Part shown: one piece after another, positions 16,657 through 25,076 of the stretch
Layout: every line of letters begins with the position of its first letter
How positions within the stretch are numbered: the stretch's first letter is position 1
DNA from: JAVDCA01 sp963819385
Lineage (GTDB): Bacteria > Pseudomonadota > Alphaproteobacteria > Rhizobiales > Xanthobacteraceae
Length of the DNA: 64,000 bases
Direction: 5' to 3'
Assembly: GCA_963819385.1 (NCBI GenBank)
Contig: CAWFVV010000003.1
Span: 310,001-374,000 of the forward strand
The notes under the pieces: generated by a model
The model's input: the letters and a program-made list of their open reading frames with translations, nothing else
Told to the model about the DNA's origin: nothing
Database searches by the model: none
Position numbers and translations under genes: made by a program

Positions 16657-17119
16657 TCACGCCGTGCCATGCGGTCCGTGTGCCGCTTTCCCTTCGAAAT
16701 CGGCGCCCATGCCGAGCCAGATCATGGCGAGCGTTGCCCCGAACGCCATGTTGCTCGCGGTGTTGGCGCCGGAACTCGATCGCATTGGAGATCAAGGTGG
16801 TCGGATCCACGATCGCGACGTACACCGTGATGATCGGCAAAGCCAAGCTTGCGACCGTGAAGGCCCAGCGGCCCCAGCGGCGGCACCACCACAGCCCGGC
16901 CATGCCGGCGATCGCCAGCGCGAACCACGCGAGCGTCACCACGGCCGCGAACGCCTGGGATGTCGGCATGTTCGCGTTGTCCTGAGCATGAACGAAGGCG
17001 TAGAGCGGCGCCGGCAGCGTGTGCTGGAGCGCAACGTTGGCATACATGGACAACCCGGTCGTGACGACCACGAGGGCGAGCAACAATCGAAGAATTGACT
17101 GATTGTCCGTCGATGGCAT
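16657..17119 (-). pseudogene. Small four-helix membrane protein, one frameshift
   Basis: From ATG 17119 (or 17128) on the minus strand it reads three hydrophobic helices: ILRLLLALVVVTTGLSMYA, AFAAVVTLAWFALAIAGMAGLWW and WGRWAFTVASLALPIITVYVAIV. After SNAIE an extra T in GAGTTCCGG (plus strand about 16772-16777) breaks the frame. With one T removed, a fourth helix appears (ASNMAFGATLAMIWLGMG) and the protein ends DFEGKAAHGPHGTA at the TGA 16657-16659, about 153 residues. The uncorrected frame instead translates the neighbouring repeat. I do not recognise a named family. It is antisense within the gap between the LivK-like and LivG genes. Confidence 0.6.
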
Positions 17120-17178
17120 GGCGGTCATTCCCCGAAACGGTACGTTCAAGTCTGCTGCGTCAGTGGCCCATCCACCGC

Positions 17179-17295
17179 CGTCATCGTCCGCGAAAGCGGA
17201 CGATCCAGTACTCCGCAGCGCATCGACGGAGCACTTCCAGCGTCCCATTCTCACGTTCGTGAATACTGGATTGTCCGCTTGCGCGGGCAATGACG
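17179..17295. repeat. Palindromic intergenic repeat, family B (CGTCATCGTCCGCGAAAGCGGACGATCCAGTA)
   Basis: Outer arms with hairpins CGTCCGCGAAAGCGGACG and TTGTCCGCTTGCGCGGGCAATGACG, and the shared inner text CCAGTACTC / AATACTGGAT. Copies at 26133-26249 and 29171-29286, partial at 33238-33275. Confidence 0.8.
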
Positions 17296-17414
17296 CAGTA
17301 GGATTAACGCCCGCCCCTAGGCGTTGGCAAGGCTGCAATCCTTTGCATCCGCGCGCGTCGCCTTAAATCGATGGTTGGTGTAGGGTTGATCGCCTCCAGA
17401 TTACACCACACACG

Positions 17415-18137
17415 ATGCTTCTCGCCCTCGACAAGATCTCCAAGCGCTTCGGCGCAATCGTCATCGCCAGCGGCATCGATCTCGCGCTGGACGAAGGCGA
17501 GGCGCTCGGCATCATCGGGCCGAACGGCGCCGGCAAGACCACCCTGTTCGGCATCATGACTGGCACGGTCGCGCCCGATGCCGGGCGGGTCATGTTCGCG
17601 GGCCGCGACGTCACGCATCTCTCGCCGGCGCGCCGCTGTGCCATGGGCGTCGCGCGCTCGTTCCAGGTTCCCCAGCCGTTCGGCGGCATGACGGTGTTCG
17701 AGAACCTAGTCGTGGCTGCCGCGTTCGGCGGCGGCCATCGCGAGCGCCACGTCTATGCGGGCTGCATCGACATCCTTGATCGCTGCGGGCTCGCCGACAA
17801 GGCGAACCGGCTGGCCGGCGCGCTGACCTTGCTCGACCGCAAGCGCCTCGAACTCGCCCGTGCGCTCGCGACCAACCCCAAGGTGCTGCTGCTCGACGAG
17901 GTCGCGGGCGGCTTGACCGAGCACGAATGCGCCGCGCTGGTCGCGCTGATCAAGGACATCCGGCGCGAGGGCGTCTCCATCATCTGGATCGAGCACATCG
18001 TCCACGCCCTCGTCGCCGTGGTCGACCGCCTCGCCGTGCTGCATGGCGGCGCCATCATCGCGCAGGGTGAGCCGCAGGCCGTGATCCGCACGCCGGCGGT
18101 CGCCGAGATCTACATGGGGATCGCGGCCGATGCCTGA
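17415..18137 (+). CDS. livG: Liv-type ABC transporter ATP-binding protein LivG
   Basis: 240 residues. Walker A GPNGAGKT (about 36-43), Q-loop ARSFQVPQPFGGMTVFENL, Walker B VLLLDEVAGGL and switch His IEHIVHALV are all present. The ABC signature is the LTLLDRKRLELARAL variant rather than LSGGQ, a form seen in a LivG subgroup. The start is ATG 17415 with no clear ribosome site. It overlaps LivF by 8 bp. It powers uptake with LivF, LivH and LivM of whatever the LivK-like protein binds. Confidence 0.9.
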   Translation: MLLALDKISKRFGAIVIASGIDLALDEGEALGIIGPNGAGKTTLFGIMTGTVAPDAGRVMFAGRDVTHLSPARRCAMGVARSFQVPQPFGGMTVFENLVVAAAFGGGHRERHVYAGCIDILDRCGLADKANRLAGALTLLDRKRLELARALATNPKVLLLDEVAGGLTEHECAALVALIKDIRREGVSIIWIEHIVHALVAVVDRLAVLHGGAIIAQGEPQAVIRTPAVAEIYMGIAADA

Positions 18138-18858
18138 TGCCGCCAAGGGAGCATTCAAGGGATCCTTGCTCGAGGTGCGCGCGCTGACCGCGTTCTACGG
18201 CGACTTCCAGGCGCTGTTCGGCGTCTCGTTGTCGGTCGAGCGCGGCCAGGTGGTCGCGGTCATCGGCGCCAACGGCGCGGGCAAGAGCACCCTGCTCAAG
18301 AGCATCGCAGGCCTGATGCCGGCGCGGCGTGACGCGATCATCTTCGACCGCGAGCCGATCGGCGACCTGCCGGCGCACCGCGTGGTCGCGCGCGGCATCG
18401 CGCTCGTGCCGGAGGGGCGGCGCCTGTTTCCCTCGCTCACCGTCGAGGAGAACCTGCTGATCGGCGGCCAACTTCGTCGATCCGGCCCGTGGACGCTCGC
18501 GCGGGTCTACGCGCTCTTTCCCGCGCTCGCCGAGCGACGGCATCTGCCGAGCACCGCCTTGTCGGGCGGCCAACAGCAGATGGCCGCGCTCGGCCGCGCC
18601 CTCATGGCGAACCCGACGCTCCTGTTATGCGACGAGCTCAGCCTCGGCCTTGCGCCCATCGTGGTGCGCGACATCTACGCGCGCCTGCCCGCGATCGTCG
18701 CCGAGGGCACCTCGCTCGTCATCGTCGAACAGGACATCGCCCAGGCGCTCGCGGCCGCCAGCCAAGTCTACTGCCTGCAAGAAGGCCGCGTCGCCTTCGC
18801 GGGCGCCGCCCGCGACGCAACTCGCGAAGCGGTGGCTGCCGCGTATTTTGGGGTCTAG
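18130..18858 (+). CDS. livF: Liv-type ABC transporter ATP-binding protein LivF
   Basis: 242 residues. Walker A GANGAGKS, Q-loop IALVPEGRRLFPSLTVEENL (typical LivF wording), signature LSGGQQQMAALGRAL, Walker B LLLCDELSLGL and H-loop replaced by VEQDIAQAL, as usual for LivF. ATG 18130 overlaps the LivG stop. A 10-residue N-terminal extension (MPDAAKGAFK) precedes the conserved start. Works as the second ATPase of the same importer. Confidence 0.92.
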   Translation: MPDAAKGAFKGSLLEVRALTAFYGDFQALFGVSLSVERGQVVAVIGANGAGKSTLLKSIAGLMPARRDAIIFDREPIGDLPAHRVVARGIALVPEGRRLFPSLTVEENLLIGGQLRRSGPWTLARVYALFPALAERRHLPSTALSGGQQQMAALGRALMANPTLLLCDELSLGLAPIVVRDIYARLPAIVAEGTSLVIVEQDIAQALAAASQVYCLQEGRVAFAGAARDATREAVAAAYFGV

Positions 18859-18891
18859 CGGAGATGTTGATGCACGCGTGGGTACGTGTCT

Positions 18892-19010
18892 TCCCCTCTC
18901 CCCGCAGGGGAGAGGGTAGCGAGCGAAGCGAGCCGGGTGAGGGGCACTCGGAGTCTCAATCGAAACTCCGAGAGCCCCTCACCGCGACCCTCTCCCCTGC
19001 GGGGAGAGGA
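18892..19010. repeat. Intergenic repeat, family C, inside the liv operon
   Basis: Facing hairpins CCCTCTCCCCGCAGGGGAGAGGG (about 18894-18916) and CCCTCTCCCCTGCGGGGAGAGG (about 18988-19009), joined by a CTCGGAG / CTCCGAG-type inner pair. It separates LivF from LivH and could lower downstream expression. Confidence 0.8.
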
Positions 19011-19048
19011 GGCGCAAGAGTCGTTACGCCGGCGATGGGCCGCCTCTG

Positions 19049-19915
19049 ATGGAATGGCTCAACACCATCGTGCAGGGCGTGCTCACGGGCGGCCTCTACG
19101 CCATGTTCGCGGCGGGCCTCTCGCTCATCTTCGGCGTCATGCGTCTCGTCAACATCGCGCATGGCGACTTCATCGTGCTCGCCGCTTATCTGGCGCTGGT
19201 CGTCACCGAGACGCTCGGCATCGGTCCGCTGCCGGCGCTGCTGATCGTCGTGCCGCTGATGGCTGCGATCGGCTACGCGCTCCAGCGCGGCCTGCTCAAT
19301 CGCACGCTCGGGCCCGACCTGCTGCCGCCGCTGCTCGTTACCTTCGGCCTCTCGATCATCATCCAGAACGGGCTGCTCGAGCTCTTCACCGCCGACAGCC
19401 GCCGCCTGCAGGCGGGCGCGCTCGACGTCGCGACCTGGCAGGTCACGCAAGGTCTCTCGATCGGCCTCCTGCCGCTGCTGCAGTTCGTCGCCGCCGTCGC
19501 GGTGATCGGCGGCCTGCAGGCGCTGTTCTATCGCACCGCCTTCGGCCGCGCGTTCCGCGCGACCTCCGACGATCCCGCCGTGGCAGGGCTCATGGGCCTC
19601 GACAACCGCCATGTGTTCGGGCTCGCGATGGCGCTGTCGCTCGCCGTCGTCGGCCTCGCCGGCGTGCTGCTCGCGGTGCGCACCAACTTCGATCCCGCGA
19701 TCGGTCCCGCCCGTCTCATCTTCGGCTTCGAGGCCGTGATCATCGGCGGCCTCGGCAACCTCTGGGGCACGCTCGCGGGCGGCATCGTGCTCGGCGTCGC
19801 TCAGGCGGTCGGCGCCAAGATCGATCCCGGCTGGCAGCTCCTCGCCGGCCACATCGCGTTCCTGCTGGTGCTGGCGGTGCGGCCCGAAGGCCTGTTCCCG
19901 AGGATCCGCGGATGA
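19049..19915 (+). CDS. livH: Liv-type ABC transporter permease LivH
   Basis: 288 residues, about eight membrane segments. The family opening is clear: GLYAMFAAGLSLIFGVMRLVNIAHGDF; further on ALFYRTAFGRAFRATSDDPAVAGLMGLD and GFEAVIIGGLGNLWGTLAGGIVLGVAQAVG. It is an inner-membrane subunit of the importer. The start is ATG 19049, and the stop overlaps the LivM start (ATGA). Confidence 0.92.
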   Translation: MEWLNTIVQGVLTGGLYAMFAAGLSLIFGVMRLVNIAHGDFIVLAAYLALVVTETLGIGPLPALLIVVPLMAAIGYALQRGLLNRTLGPDLLPPLLVTFGLSIIIQNGLLELFTADSRRLQAGALDVATWQVTQGLSIGLLPLLQFVAAVAVIGGLQALFYRTAFGRAFRATSDDPAVAGLMGLDNRHVFGLAMALSLAVVGLAGVLLAVRTNFDPAIGPARLIFGFEAVIIGGLGNLWGTLAGGIVLGVAQAVGAKIDPGWQLLAGHIAFLLVLAVRPEGLFPRIRG

Positions 19916-20946
19916 GCGCGCCCGCGTTTCAGGTGCGCTTCACCGATCGCCGCAGCGCGATCGGTTTCGCCGTCGTCGCAGTGCTGCTCGTCGCGCTTGC
20001 CGGCGCGCCGTGGTGGGCGGGGCGCGACGACCTGCATCTGATGCAGGAGATCTTCGCCTATGTGGCGCTGGCTAGCCTGTGGAACCTGCTCGCCGGCTAT
20101 GCGGGCCTCGTCTCGGTCGGCCAGCAGGCGTTCGTCGGGCTCGGCGCCTACATGCTGTTCGCGCTCACGATCCTCGCCGACGTTCCGCCGTTGTGGGCGA
20201 TCCCGCTCGCCGGCCTGATCGGCGCGCTGGTCGCCGTCCCGGTCGCGGCGCTCGTGTTTCGCCTGCGCGGACATTATTTCGCGATCGGCACCTGGGTGGT
20301 CGCGGAGGTCTTTCGCCTGCTCGCCGCGCAGGTCGCGGCGCTCGGCGGCGGCTCGGGCACCAGCCTGCCGGTCGCCATCGTGGTTGCCATCGCGCCGTCG
20401 CGCGCCATGCGCGAGTTCGTCATCTACTGGATCGCGCTCGCGCTCGCCGTCGCGATCCTGGTCCTGATTCTGCTGCTGCTGCGCTCGCGCTACGGCCTCG
20501 CGCTCACGGCGATCCGAGACAACGAGCTCGCGGCGCGCAGCAACGGCGTCGACGTGGCGCGGGTGAAGTTCGTGGTCTATGTCTTCACCGCCGCCGGCAC
20601 CGCCATGGTCGGCGCGCTGCTCTTCCTGCAGAAGCTGCGCATCTCGCCCGATGCCGCCTTCAGCGTCAACGATTGGACCGCGTTCGTGATCTTCATCACC
20701 GTGATCGGCGGCATCGGCCGCCTCGAAGGCCCGATCGTCGGCACGCTCGTGTTCTTCCTGCTGCGCCAGACCCTCGCGGATCTCGGCGCGCTCTACCTTC
20801 TGATGCTCGGCGCCGTCGCGATCGTCGTGATGCTGTGGGCGCCGAAGGGCATCTGGGGCCTGATCGTCGAGAAGCTCGACTGGCAGATCTTTCCGCTGCA
20901 ACGGCGGGTGATTTTTCAGCCGGGGCAAAATGGTATCAAGCCGTAG
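19912..20946 (+). CDS. livM: Liv-type ABC transporter permease LivM
   Basis: 344 residues. Hydrophobic throughout, with the LivM signature ASLWNLLAGYAGLVSVGQQAFVGLGAYM, then RLRGHYFAIGTWVVAEV, SRYGLALTAIRDNELAARSNGVDV and FITVIGGIGRLEGPIVGTLVFF. ATG 19912 overlaps the LivH stop by 4 bp, so translation is coupled. It completes the permease dimer. The 3-prime end runs into a palindromic repeat. Confidence 0.92.
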   Translation: MSAPAFQVRFTDRRSAIGFAVVAVLLVALAGAPWWAGRDDLHLMQEIFAYVALASLWNLLAGYAGLVSVGQQAFVGLGAYMLFALTILADVPPLWAIPLAGLIGALVAVPVAALVFRLRGHYFAIGTWVVAEVFRLLAAQVAALGGGSGTSLPVAIVVAIAPSRAMREFVIYWIALALAVAILVLILLLLRSRYGLALTAIRDNELAARSNGVDVARVKFVVYVFTAAGTAMVGALLFLQKLRISPDAAFSVNDWTAFVIFITVIGGIGRLEGPIVGTLVFFLLRQTLADLGALYLLMLGAVAIVVMLWAPKGIWGLIVEKLDWQIFPLQRRVIFQPGQNGIKP

Positions 20947-21021
20947 GGTGGGCAAAGCGAGGCGTGCCCACCGCCACGTCCGCGTGGGCACGGCGCGTTC
21001 CGCGCTTTTGCCCGCCTTACG
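20942..21021. repeat. Palindromic intergenic repeat (CGTAGGGTGGGCAAAGCG...CGCTTTTGCCCGCCTTACGG)
   Basis: Arms CGTAGGGTGGGCAAAGCG and CGCGCTTTTGCCCGCCTTACG, inner arms CGTGCCCACCGC / GCGTGGGCACG. The common GGGTGGGCAAAG intergenic element of Bradyrhizobium-like genomes. It overlaps the last codons of LivM. Confidence 0.75.
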
Positions 21022-21079
21022 GAGACAGCGCTTCGGCCGAGCACCTCAGGGTGACGGATCACGGGAGTGAACACGAGAT

Positions 21080-22075
21080 ATGATCGCCATCGACATCCAC
21101 GCCCACATGATGGACCTCGACGTCTATGCCGCGACGGTCGGGCACAGCGCGTTCGGCAAGTCGACGGTCGATCCCTCGCTCAGTCCTGAGGCCCGCAAGA
21201 AGGCGCAGGAACGCAGCGACTTCGTCTGCGCCAAGATGAGTGACGCGAGCGAGCGCCTCGCCGAGATGGACAAGATGGGCGTCGACGTCCAGGTGCTCTC
21301 CGCGAGCCTCGTCCATCAATGCACCTATTGGGCCGAGCCCGCCGAAAGCCTGCGCCTCGAGCGCAAGCTCAACGACACGCTCGCCGCCATGGTCGCGACC
21401 AATCCGAAGCGCCTCATCGGCCTCGGCACCGTGCCGCTGCACGCGCCGGAGCTCGCGGCGCGCGAGGCCGAGCGCTGCATGCGCGAGCTCAGGCTGCGCG
21501 GCTTCAACATCTCGACCACGGCGCGCGACATGGAGATCGGCGACCGCCGCCTGTGGCCGTTCTGGGAGAAGGCCGCCGAGCACGACGCCGTCGTCTACAT
21601 CCATCCGGCCGGCAATCCGAGCCCGCGCTTCGAGAAGCACTTCTTGTGGAACAGCGTCGGGCAGAACTTCGAGGAGTCGATGGCGATCGCCTCGCTGATG
21701 TACGAGGGCGTGCTCGAGACGTTCCCGAACGTGAAGATCTGCCTGTCGCACGGCGGCGGCTATATGCCGCTGTGCATGGGCCGCGTCTCGCGCAACTACC
21801 TCGAAAAGCCGACCACGCGCGCGAACATGAAGAAGAGCCCGGACGAATACCTGCGCCAGCTCTACTACGACAGCTGCGTCTACGATCACGACGTGCTGCG
21901 CCACCTGGTCGAGAAGGTCGGCGCCAGCCAGGTGATCCTCGGCTCCGACTATCCGGTCGGCGAATGGAAACCGATCGAGTTCGTGCGCAACACGCCGGGC
22001 CTCTCCGACGCCGACAAGGAGAAGATCGTCGGCGGGAATGCGGCGAAGATGTTTGGCATTCACGCGTCCCAATAA
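21080..22075 (+). CDS. Amidohydrolase, ACMSD-like (metal-dependent decarboxylase/hydrolase)
   Basis: 331 residues. Metal ligands in family order: IDIHAHMM (H-x-H), VVYIHPAGN (His), CLSHGGGYMP (His) and ILGSDYPVG (Asp). This matches the 2-amino-3-carboxymuconate-6-semialdehyde decarboxylase group, which uses one divalent metal to decarboxylate or hydrolyse ring-cleavage products. It is a different subgroup from the gamma-resorcylate-like protein at 11.1-12.0 kb, so the cluster has two such enzymes. It follows livM on the same strand after a repeat (134 bp). Substrate unknown. Confidence 0.87.
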   Translation: MIAIDIHAHMMDLDVYAATVGHSAFGKSTVDPSLSPEARKKAQERSDFVCAKMSDASERLAEMDKMGVDVQVLSASLVHQCTYWAEPAESLRLERKLNDTLAAMVATNPKRLIGLGTVPLHAPELAAREAERCMRELRLRGFNISTTARDMEIGDRRLWPFWEKAAEHDAVVYIHPAGNPSPRFEKHFLWNSVGQNFEESMAIASLMYEGVLETFPNVKICLSHGGGYMPLCMGRVSRNYLEKPTTRANMKKSPDEYLRQLYYDSCVYDHDVLRHLVEKVGASQVILGSDYPVGEWKPIEFVRNTPGLSDADKEKIVGGNAAKMFGIHASQ

Positions 22076-22082
22076 TGTTCCA

Positions 22083-22171
22083 CCGTCATGGCCGGGCTTG
22101 TCCCGGCCATCCACGTCTTGTGTTATGCGCCAAGGAAGGCGTGGATGCCCGGGACAAGCCCGGGCATGACG
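22083..22171. repeat. Palindromic intergenic repeat, family A
   Basis: CGTCATGGCCGGGCTTGTCCCGGCCATCCACG at one end, GTGGATGCCCGGGACAAGCCCGGGCATGACG at the other; the arms are near-perfect mirrors. Third copy in the window. Confidence 0.85.
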
Positions 22172-22200
22172 ATCTCAAGGTCAACCGTCTGAGCATTCCG

Positions 22201-23172
22201 ATGCACCCTGTCACTCGCGCCATTTCCGCCCTGCTGCTGGCACTGCTCACTGTCGCCGCCGCGCGCGCCGAGTCGTGGCCCACGCGGCCGGTCCGGCTGA
22301 TCGTCACCCAGGGCGCCGGCGGGACGCCCGACCTCATCGCCCGCATGATCGGCATCCGGCTCACGCGCGCGCTCGGCCAGCAGATCGTGATCGAGAACCG
22401 GCCGGGCGGCGGCAACGTCATCGGCGCCCAGGTCGCGGCGCGCGCGGCGCCCGACGGTTACACCTTCCTGTTCGCCACCTCGGCCGCGCTCGTGACCAAC
22501 CCGTACACCTTCAAGGCGCTGCCCTACGACCCGCTCAAGGATTTCGTTCCGGTCGGCGTGGTGGCGCGAGGCCCCTTCCTGGTGCTCGCCCATCCGAGCG
22601 TCCCCGCGAAGGATCTGCCGAGCCTGTTCGCCTACGCCAAGCAGAATCCCGGCAAGCTCACCTTCGCGACCGATGGCCCGAAGAATTTCTCCGGCATCCT
22701 GGCGGCCTGGATCGACAAGCTCGGCGGCGTCGACATCGTGCAGGTGCCTTACGCCAAGATGCCGCAAGGCGTCGACGATGTGCTGTCGGGCCGCGTGCAG
22801 CTCGTCGTTCTCGCGGTGCCGTCGGCGGCGCCCTTCATCGCGAACGGCCAGCTGCGGGCGCTCGCGGTCAGCTCGCTCAGGCGGCTCGACAACTATCCGG
22901 GCGTGCCGCCGATCGCCGACAATTTTCCCGGCGTCGAGATGATCGGCTGGTTCGCTATCGTGGCCCCGGCCGGGACGCCCGCCGATATCGTCGCGCACAT
23001 GAACCACGAGCTCGACAAGATCCTCAAGGACCCTGAGGTCGCGCACCAGCTCGCGGTCGTCGGCTTCTTCACCGAGGGCGCCGGCACGCCGCAGGAGACG
23101 CGCACCTTCGTCAAGGCGCAATACGATCTGTGGGGCGAGGTTACGCGCGATATCGGACTCAAGCCGGAATGA
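22201..23172 (+). CDS. TctC/Bug-family periplasmic substrate-binding protein
   Basis: 323 residues from ATG 22201. A signal peptide (MHPVTRAISALLLALLTVAAARAES) precedes WPTRPVRLIVTQGAGGTPDLIARMIG, the usual Bug protein opening, then QIVIENRPGGGNVIGAQVAARAAPDGYT, YDPLKDFVPV and LVVLAVPSAAPFIANGQLRALAVSS. Bug proteins bind carboxylates or small acids and feed TctAB permeases, or act as orphan sensors. No TctA/TctB gene lies here, so it is an orphan next to the Liv operon and antiporter. It could capture the same or a related acid. Confidence 0.88.
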   Translation: MHPVTRAISALLLALLTVAAARAESWPTRPVRLIVTQGAGGTPDLIARMIGIRLTRALGQQIVIENRPGGGNVIGAQVAARAAPDGYTFLFATSAALVTNPYTFKALPYDPLKDFVPVGVVARGPFLVLAHPSVPAKDLPSLFAYAKQNPGKLTFATDGPKNFSGILAAWIDKLGGVDIVQVPYAKMPQGVDDVLSGRVQLVVLAVPSAAPFIANGQLRALAVSSLRRLDNYPGVPPIADNFPGVEMIGWFAIVAPAGTPADIVAHMNHELDKILKDPEVAHQLAVVGFFTEGAGTPQETRTFVKAQYDLWGEVTRDIGLKPE

Positions 23173-23179
23173 GGTCGGT

Positions 23180-24619
23180 GTGACGCGGCGCCGTTCAACA
23201 GCCGTTGCGGTTCGCGCTGCCGCGCTGGCGATCGGCCTCGTCCTCGTGCCGTGCCCGGCGGTCGCCGCCACGTTCGACGGCGCGGCGCTCGCCTGGCCGT
23301 GGGCGCTGCCGTTCGCCGGTCTGCTGCTCTCGATCGCGGCCGGGCCGCTGCTGTTTCCGAGGCTGTGGGCCGCGCACTACGGCAAGATCGCCTACGGCTG
23401 GGCGACGCTCACGCTCGCGCCGCTCGCCGCCCTCTATGGCGTGCCCGTCGCGGCGGCCGCGCTGGTGCACGCGGCGCTCGCCGACTACGTCGGCTTCATC
23501 GCGATTCTGTTCGCCCTCTACGTGGTCGCCGGCGGCATTCTCGTCACCGGCAACCTGCGCGGCACGCCGTGGGTCAATGTGCTGATCCTCGCCATCGGCA
23601 CCGGGCTCGCCAGCGTCGTCGGCACCACCGGCGCCGCCATGATCATGATCCGTCCGCTGCTGCGCGCCAATGCGGCGCGCCTCGTCAACGCGCATGTCGT
23701 CGTGTTCTTCATCTTCCTGGTCGGCAATATCGGCGGCGCGCTCTCGCCGCTCGGAGATCCGCCGCTGTTCGTCGGCTTTTTGCATGGCGTCGATTTCTTC
23801 TGGACCACGCGCCATCTCGCCGGCGCGACCGCGCTCGCGGCCGGCATCGTGCTCGCGGTCTTCGTCGCGGTCGACGTCTGGCACTACCGGCGCGATCGCC
23901 GCATCCAGCTCGTCGATGAGCCGGTCGCGCCGCTCGCGCTGCGCGTGAAAGGCCTCGTCAATGTCCTGCTGATCGGCCTGATCGTCGGCGCGATCCTGCT
24001 GTCCGCCAACTGGAAGCCCGGCATCGTGCTCGACGTCTACGGCACGCCGCTCGCGCTGGAAAACCTCGTCCGCGACGTCGCGCTTCTCGTCATCGCGATC
24101 GCCTCCCTCGTGCTCACCCCGGACGAGCACCGCGACGCCAACGGCTTTTCCTGGGAGCCGATCCGCGAGGTCGCCATCCTGTTCGGTGCGATCTTCGTCT
24201 GCATCATCCCGGTGCTGGCGGCGCTCGGCGCCGGCCAACGCGGTCCGTTCGCCTGGCTGCTCGACCTCGTGACGCGCCCGGACGGCACGCCGCACGCCGC
24301 CGCCTATTTCTGGCTGAGCGGCCTCCTGTCGGCCGTGCTCGACAATGCGCCGACCTATCTGGTGTTCTTCGAGGTCGCCGGCGGTGACGCCACGCGCCTG
24401 ATGGGCGAATTCGCCGCGACGCTCGCGGCGCTCTCGATGGGGGCCGTGTTCATGGGGGCGCTCACCTATATCGGTAACGCCCCCAACTTCATGATCTACG
24501 CCATCGCGACCGAACGCGGCGTCAAGATGCCGAGCTTCTTCGGCTATCTCGCCTGGTCCTGCGCCGTGCTGCTGCCGGTGTTCGTGCTGCTTACTTTCGT
24601 TTCCGTCGGGCGGCCTTAG
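23180..24619 (+). CDS. Sodium:proton antiporter / ion-transporter superfamily membrane protein
   Basis: 479 residues from GTG 23180, seven bases after the preceding stop. About 12 membrane helices. Conserved half-site motifs are visible: FLVGNIGGALSPLGDPPLFVGF and LLSAVLDNAPTYLVFFE with GALTYIGNAPNFMIYAI. These GNIGG..PLGDPPL and DNAPT elements mark the IT-superfamily antiporters often annotated sodium:proton antiporter. It exchanges cations, or carboxylates with cations, at the inner membrane. It is the last plus-strand gene of the cluster and overlaps the 3-prime end of ridA by 29 bp. Confidence 0.82.
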   Translation: MTRRRSTAVAVRAAALAIGLVLVPCPAVAATFDGAALAWPWALPFAGLLLSIAAGPLLFPRLWAAHYGKIAYGWATLTLAPLAALYGVPVAAAALVHAALADYVGFIAILFALYVVAGGILVTGNLRGTPWVNVLILAIGTGLASVVGTTGAAMIMIRPLLRANAARLVNAHVVVFFIFLVGNIGGALSPLGDPPLFVGFLHGVDFFWTTRHLAGATALAAGIVLAVFVAVDVWHYRRDRRIQLVDEPVAPLALRVKGLVNVLLIGLIVGAILLSANWKPGIVLDVYGTPLALENLVRDVALLVIAIASLVLTPDEHRDANGFSWEPIREVAILFGAIFVCIIPVLAALGAGQRGPFAWLLDLVTRPDGTPHAAAYFWLSGLLSAVLDNAPTYLVFFEVAGGDATRLMGEFAATLAALSMGAVFMGALTYIGNAPNFMIYAIATERGVKMPSFFGYLAWSCAVLLPVFVLLTFVSVGRP

Positions 24620-25076
24620 CTTTCTTGGCGGTGCGCGCCGCGCCGCGCGCCTTGGCGGGCTTAGCGGCCTTGGCGGGTGGCAGCACCGCGATCGCCTCGA
24701 TCTCGAACAGGGCGCCGGGCCGCGCGAGCGCCGAGATTCCCACCGCGGTGCTTGCCGGCCGCGGCTCCTTGAAGAACTGGTCGCGCACCTCGCGATACAC
24801 GCCGATGTGGGACATGTCGGTCAGAAAATTGGTGATCTTGACCACGTCCTTGAGATCGGCGCCGACGCTCGCGAGCGCCGCCTTCAGGTTCTCGATCGCT
24901 TTTACGGCCTGGGCGCGGAAATCGCCCGGCGCGCCCACGATCTTGTTCTCCATGTCGAGCCCGAGCTGGCCCGCGATGTACACGGTGCGCCCCGGTCCCT
25001 TGGATTCGACGACGTAGCTGTAGCCGGCTTGATGGGCGAGCGTCTTCGGATTGATGAAACGCACATTGGCAGCCAT
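24591..25076 (-). CDS. RidA family protein (enamine/imine deaminase-like) with basic C-terminal tail
   Basis: 161 residues. The YjgF/YER057c/UK114 fold covers about residues 1-128: GRTVYIAGQLGLDMEN, AVKAIENLKAALASVGADLKDVVKITNFLTD, and RPASTAVGISALARPGALFEIEAIAVLP. The conserved Arg (EPRPAS) and terminal Glu (EIEA) that bind the carboxylate are present. A 30-residue Ala/Lys-rich tail (AKAAKPAKARGAARTAKKAKAARRKRK region) follows and is unusual for RidA. Its 3-prime end overlaps the antiporter gene tail to tail. RidA proteins deaminate reactive enamines; some relatives act in aromatic amine degradation. Confidence 0.85.
   Translation of the reverse strand: MAANVRFINPKTLAHQAGYSYVVESKGPGRTVYIAGQLGLDMENKIVGAPGDFRAQAVKAIENLKAALASVGADLKDVVKITNFLTDMSHIGVYREVRDQFFKEPRPASTAVGISALARPGALFEIEAIAVLPPAKAAKPAKARGAARTAKKAKAARRKRK

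Noticed and set aside
18956..20991. Long minus-strand ORFs opposite livH and livM
   Set aside because: Highly charged, low-complexity translations with no family features; they mirror the GC-rich codon pattern of the real permeases.
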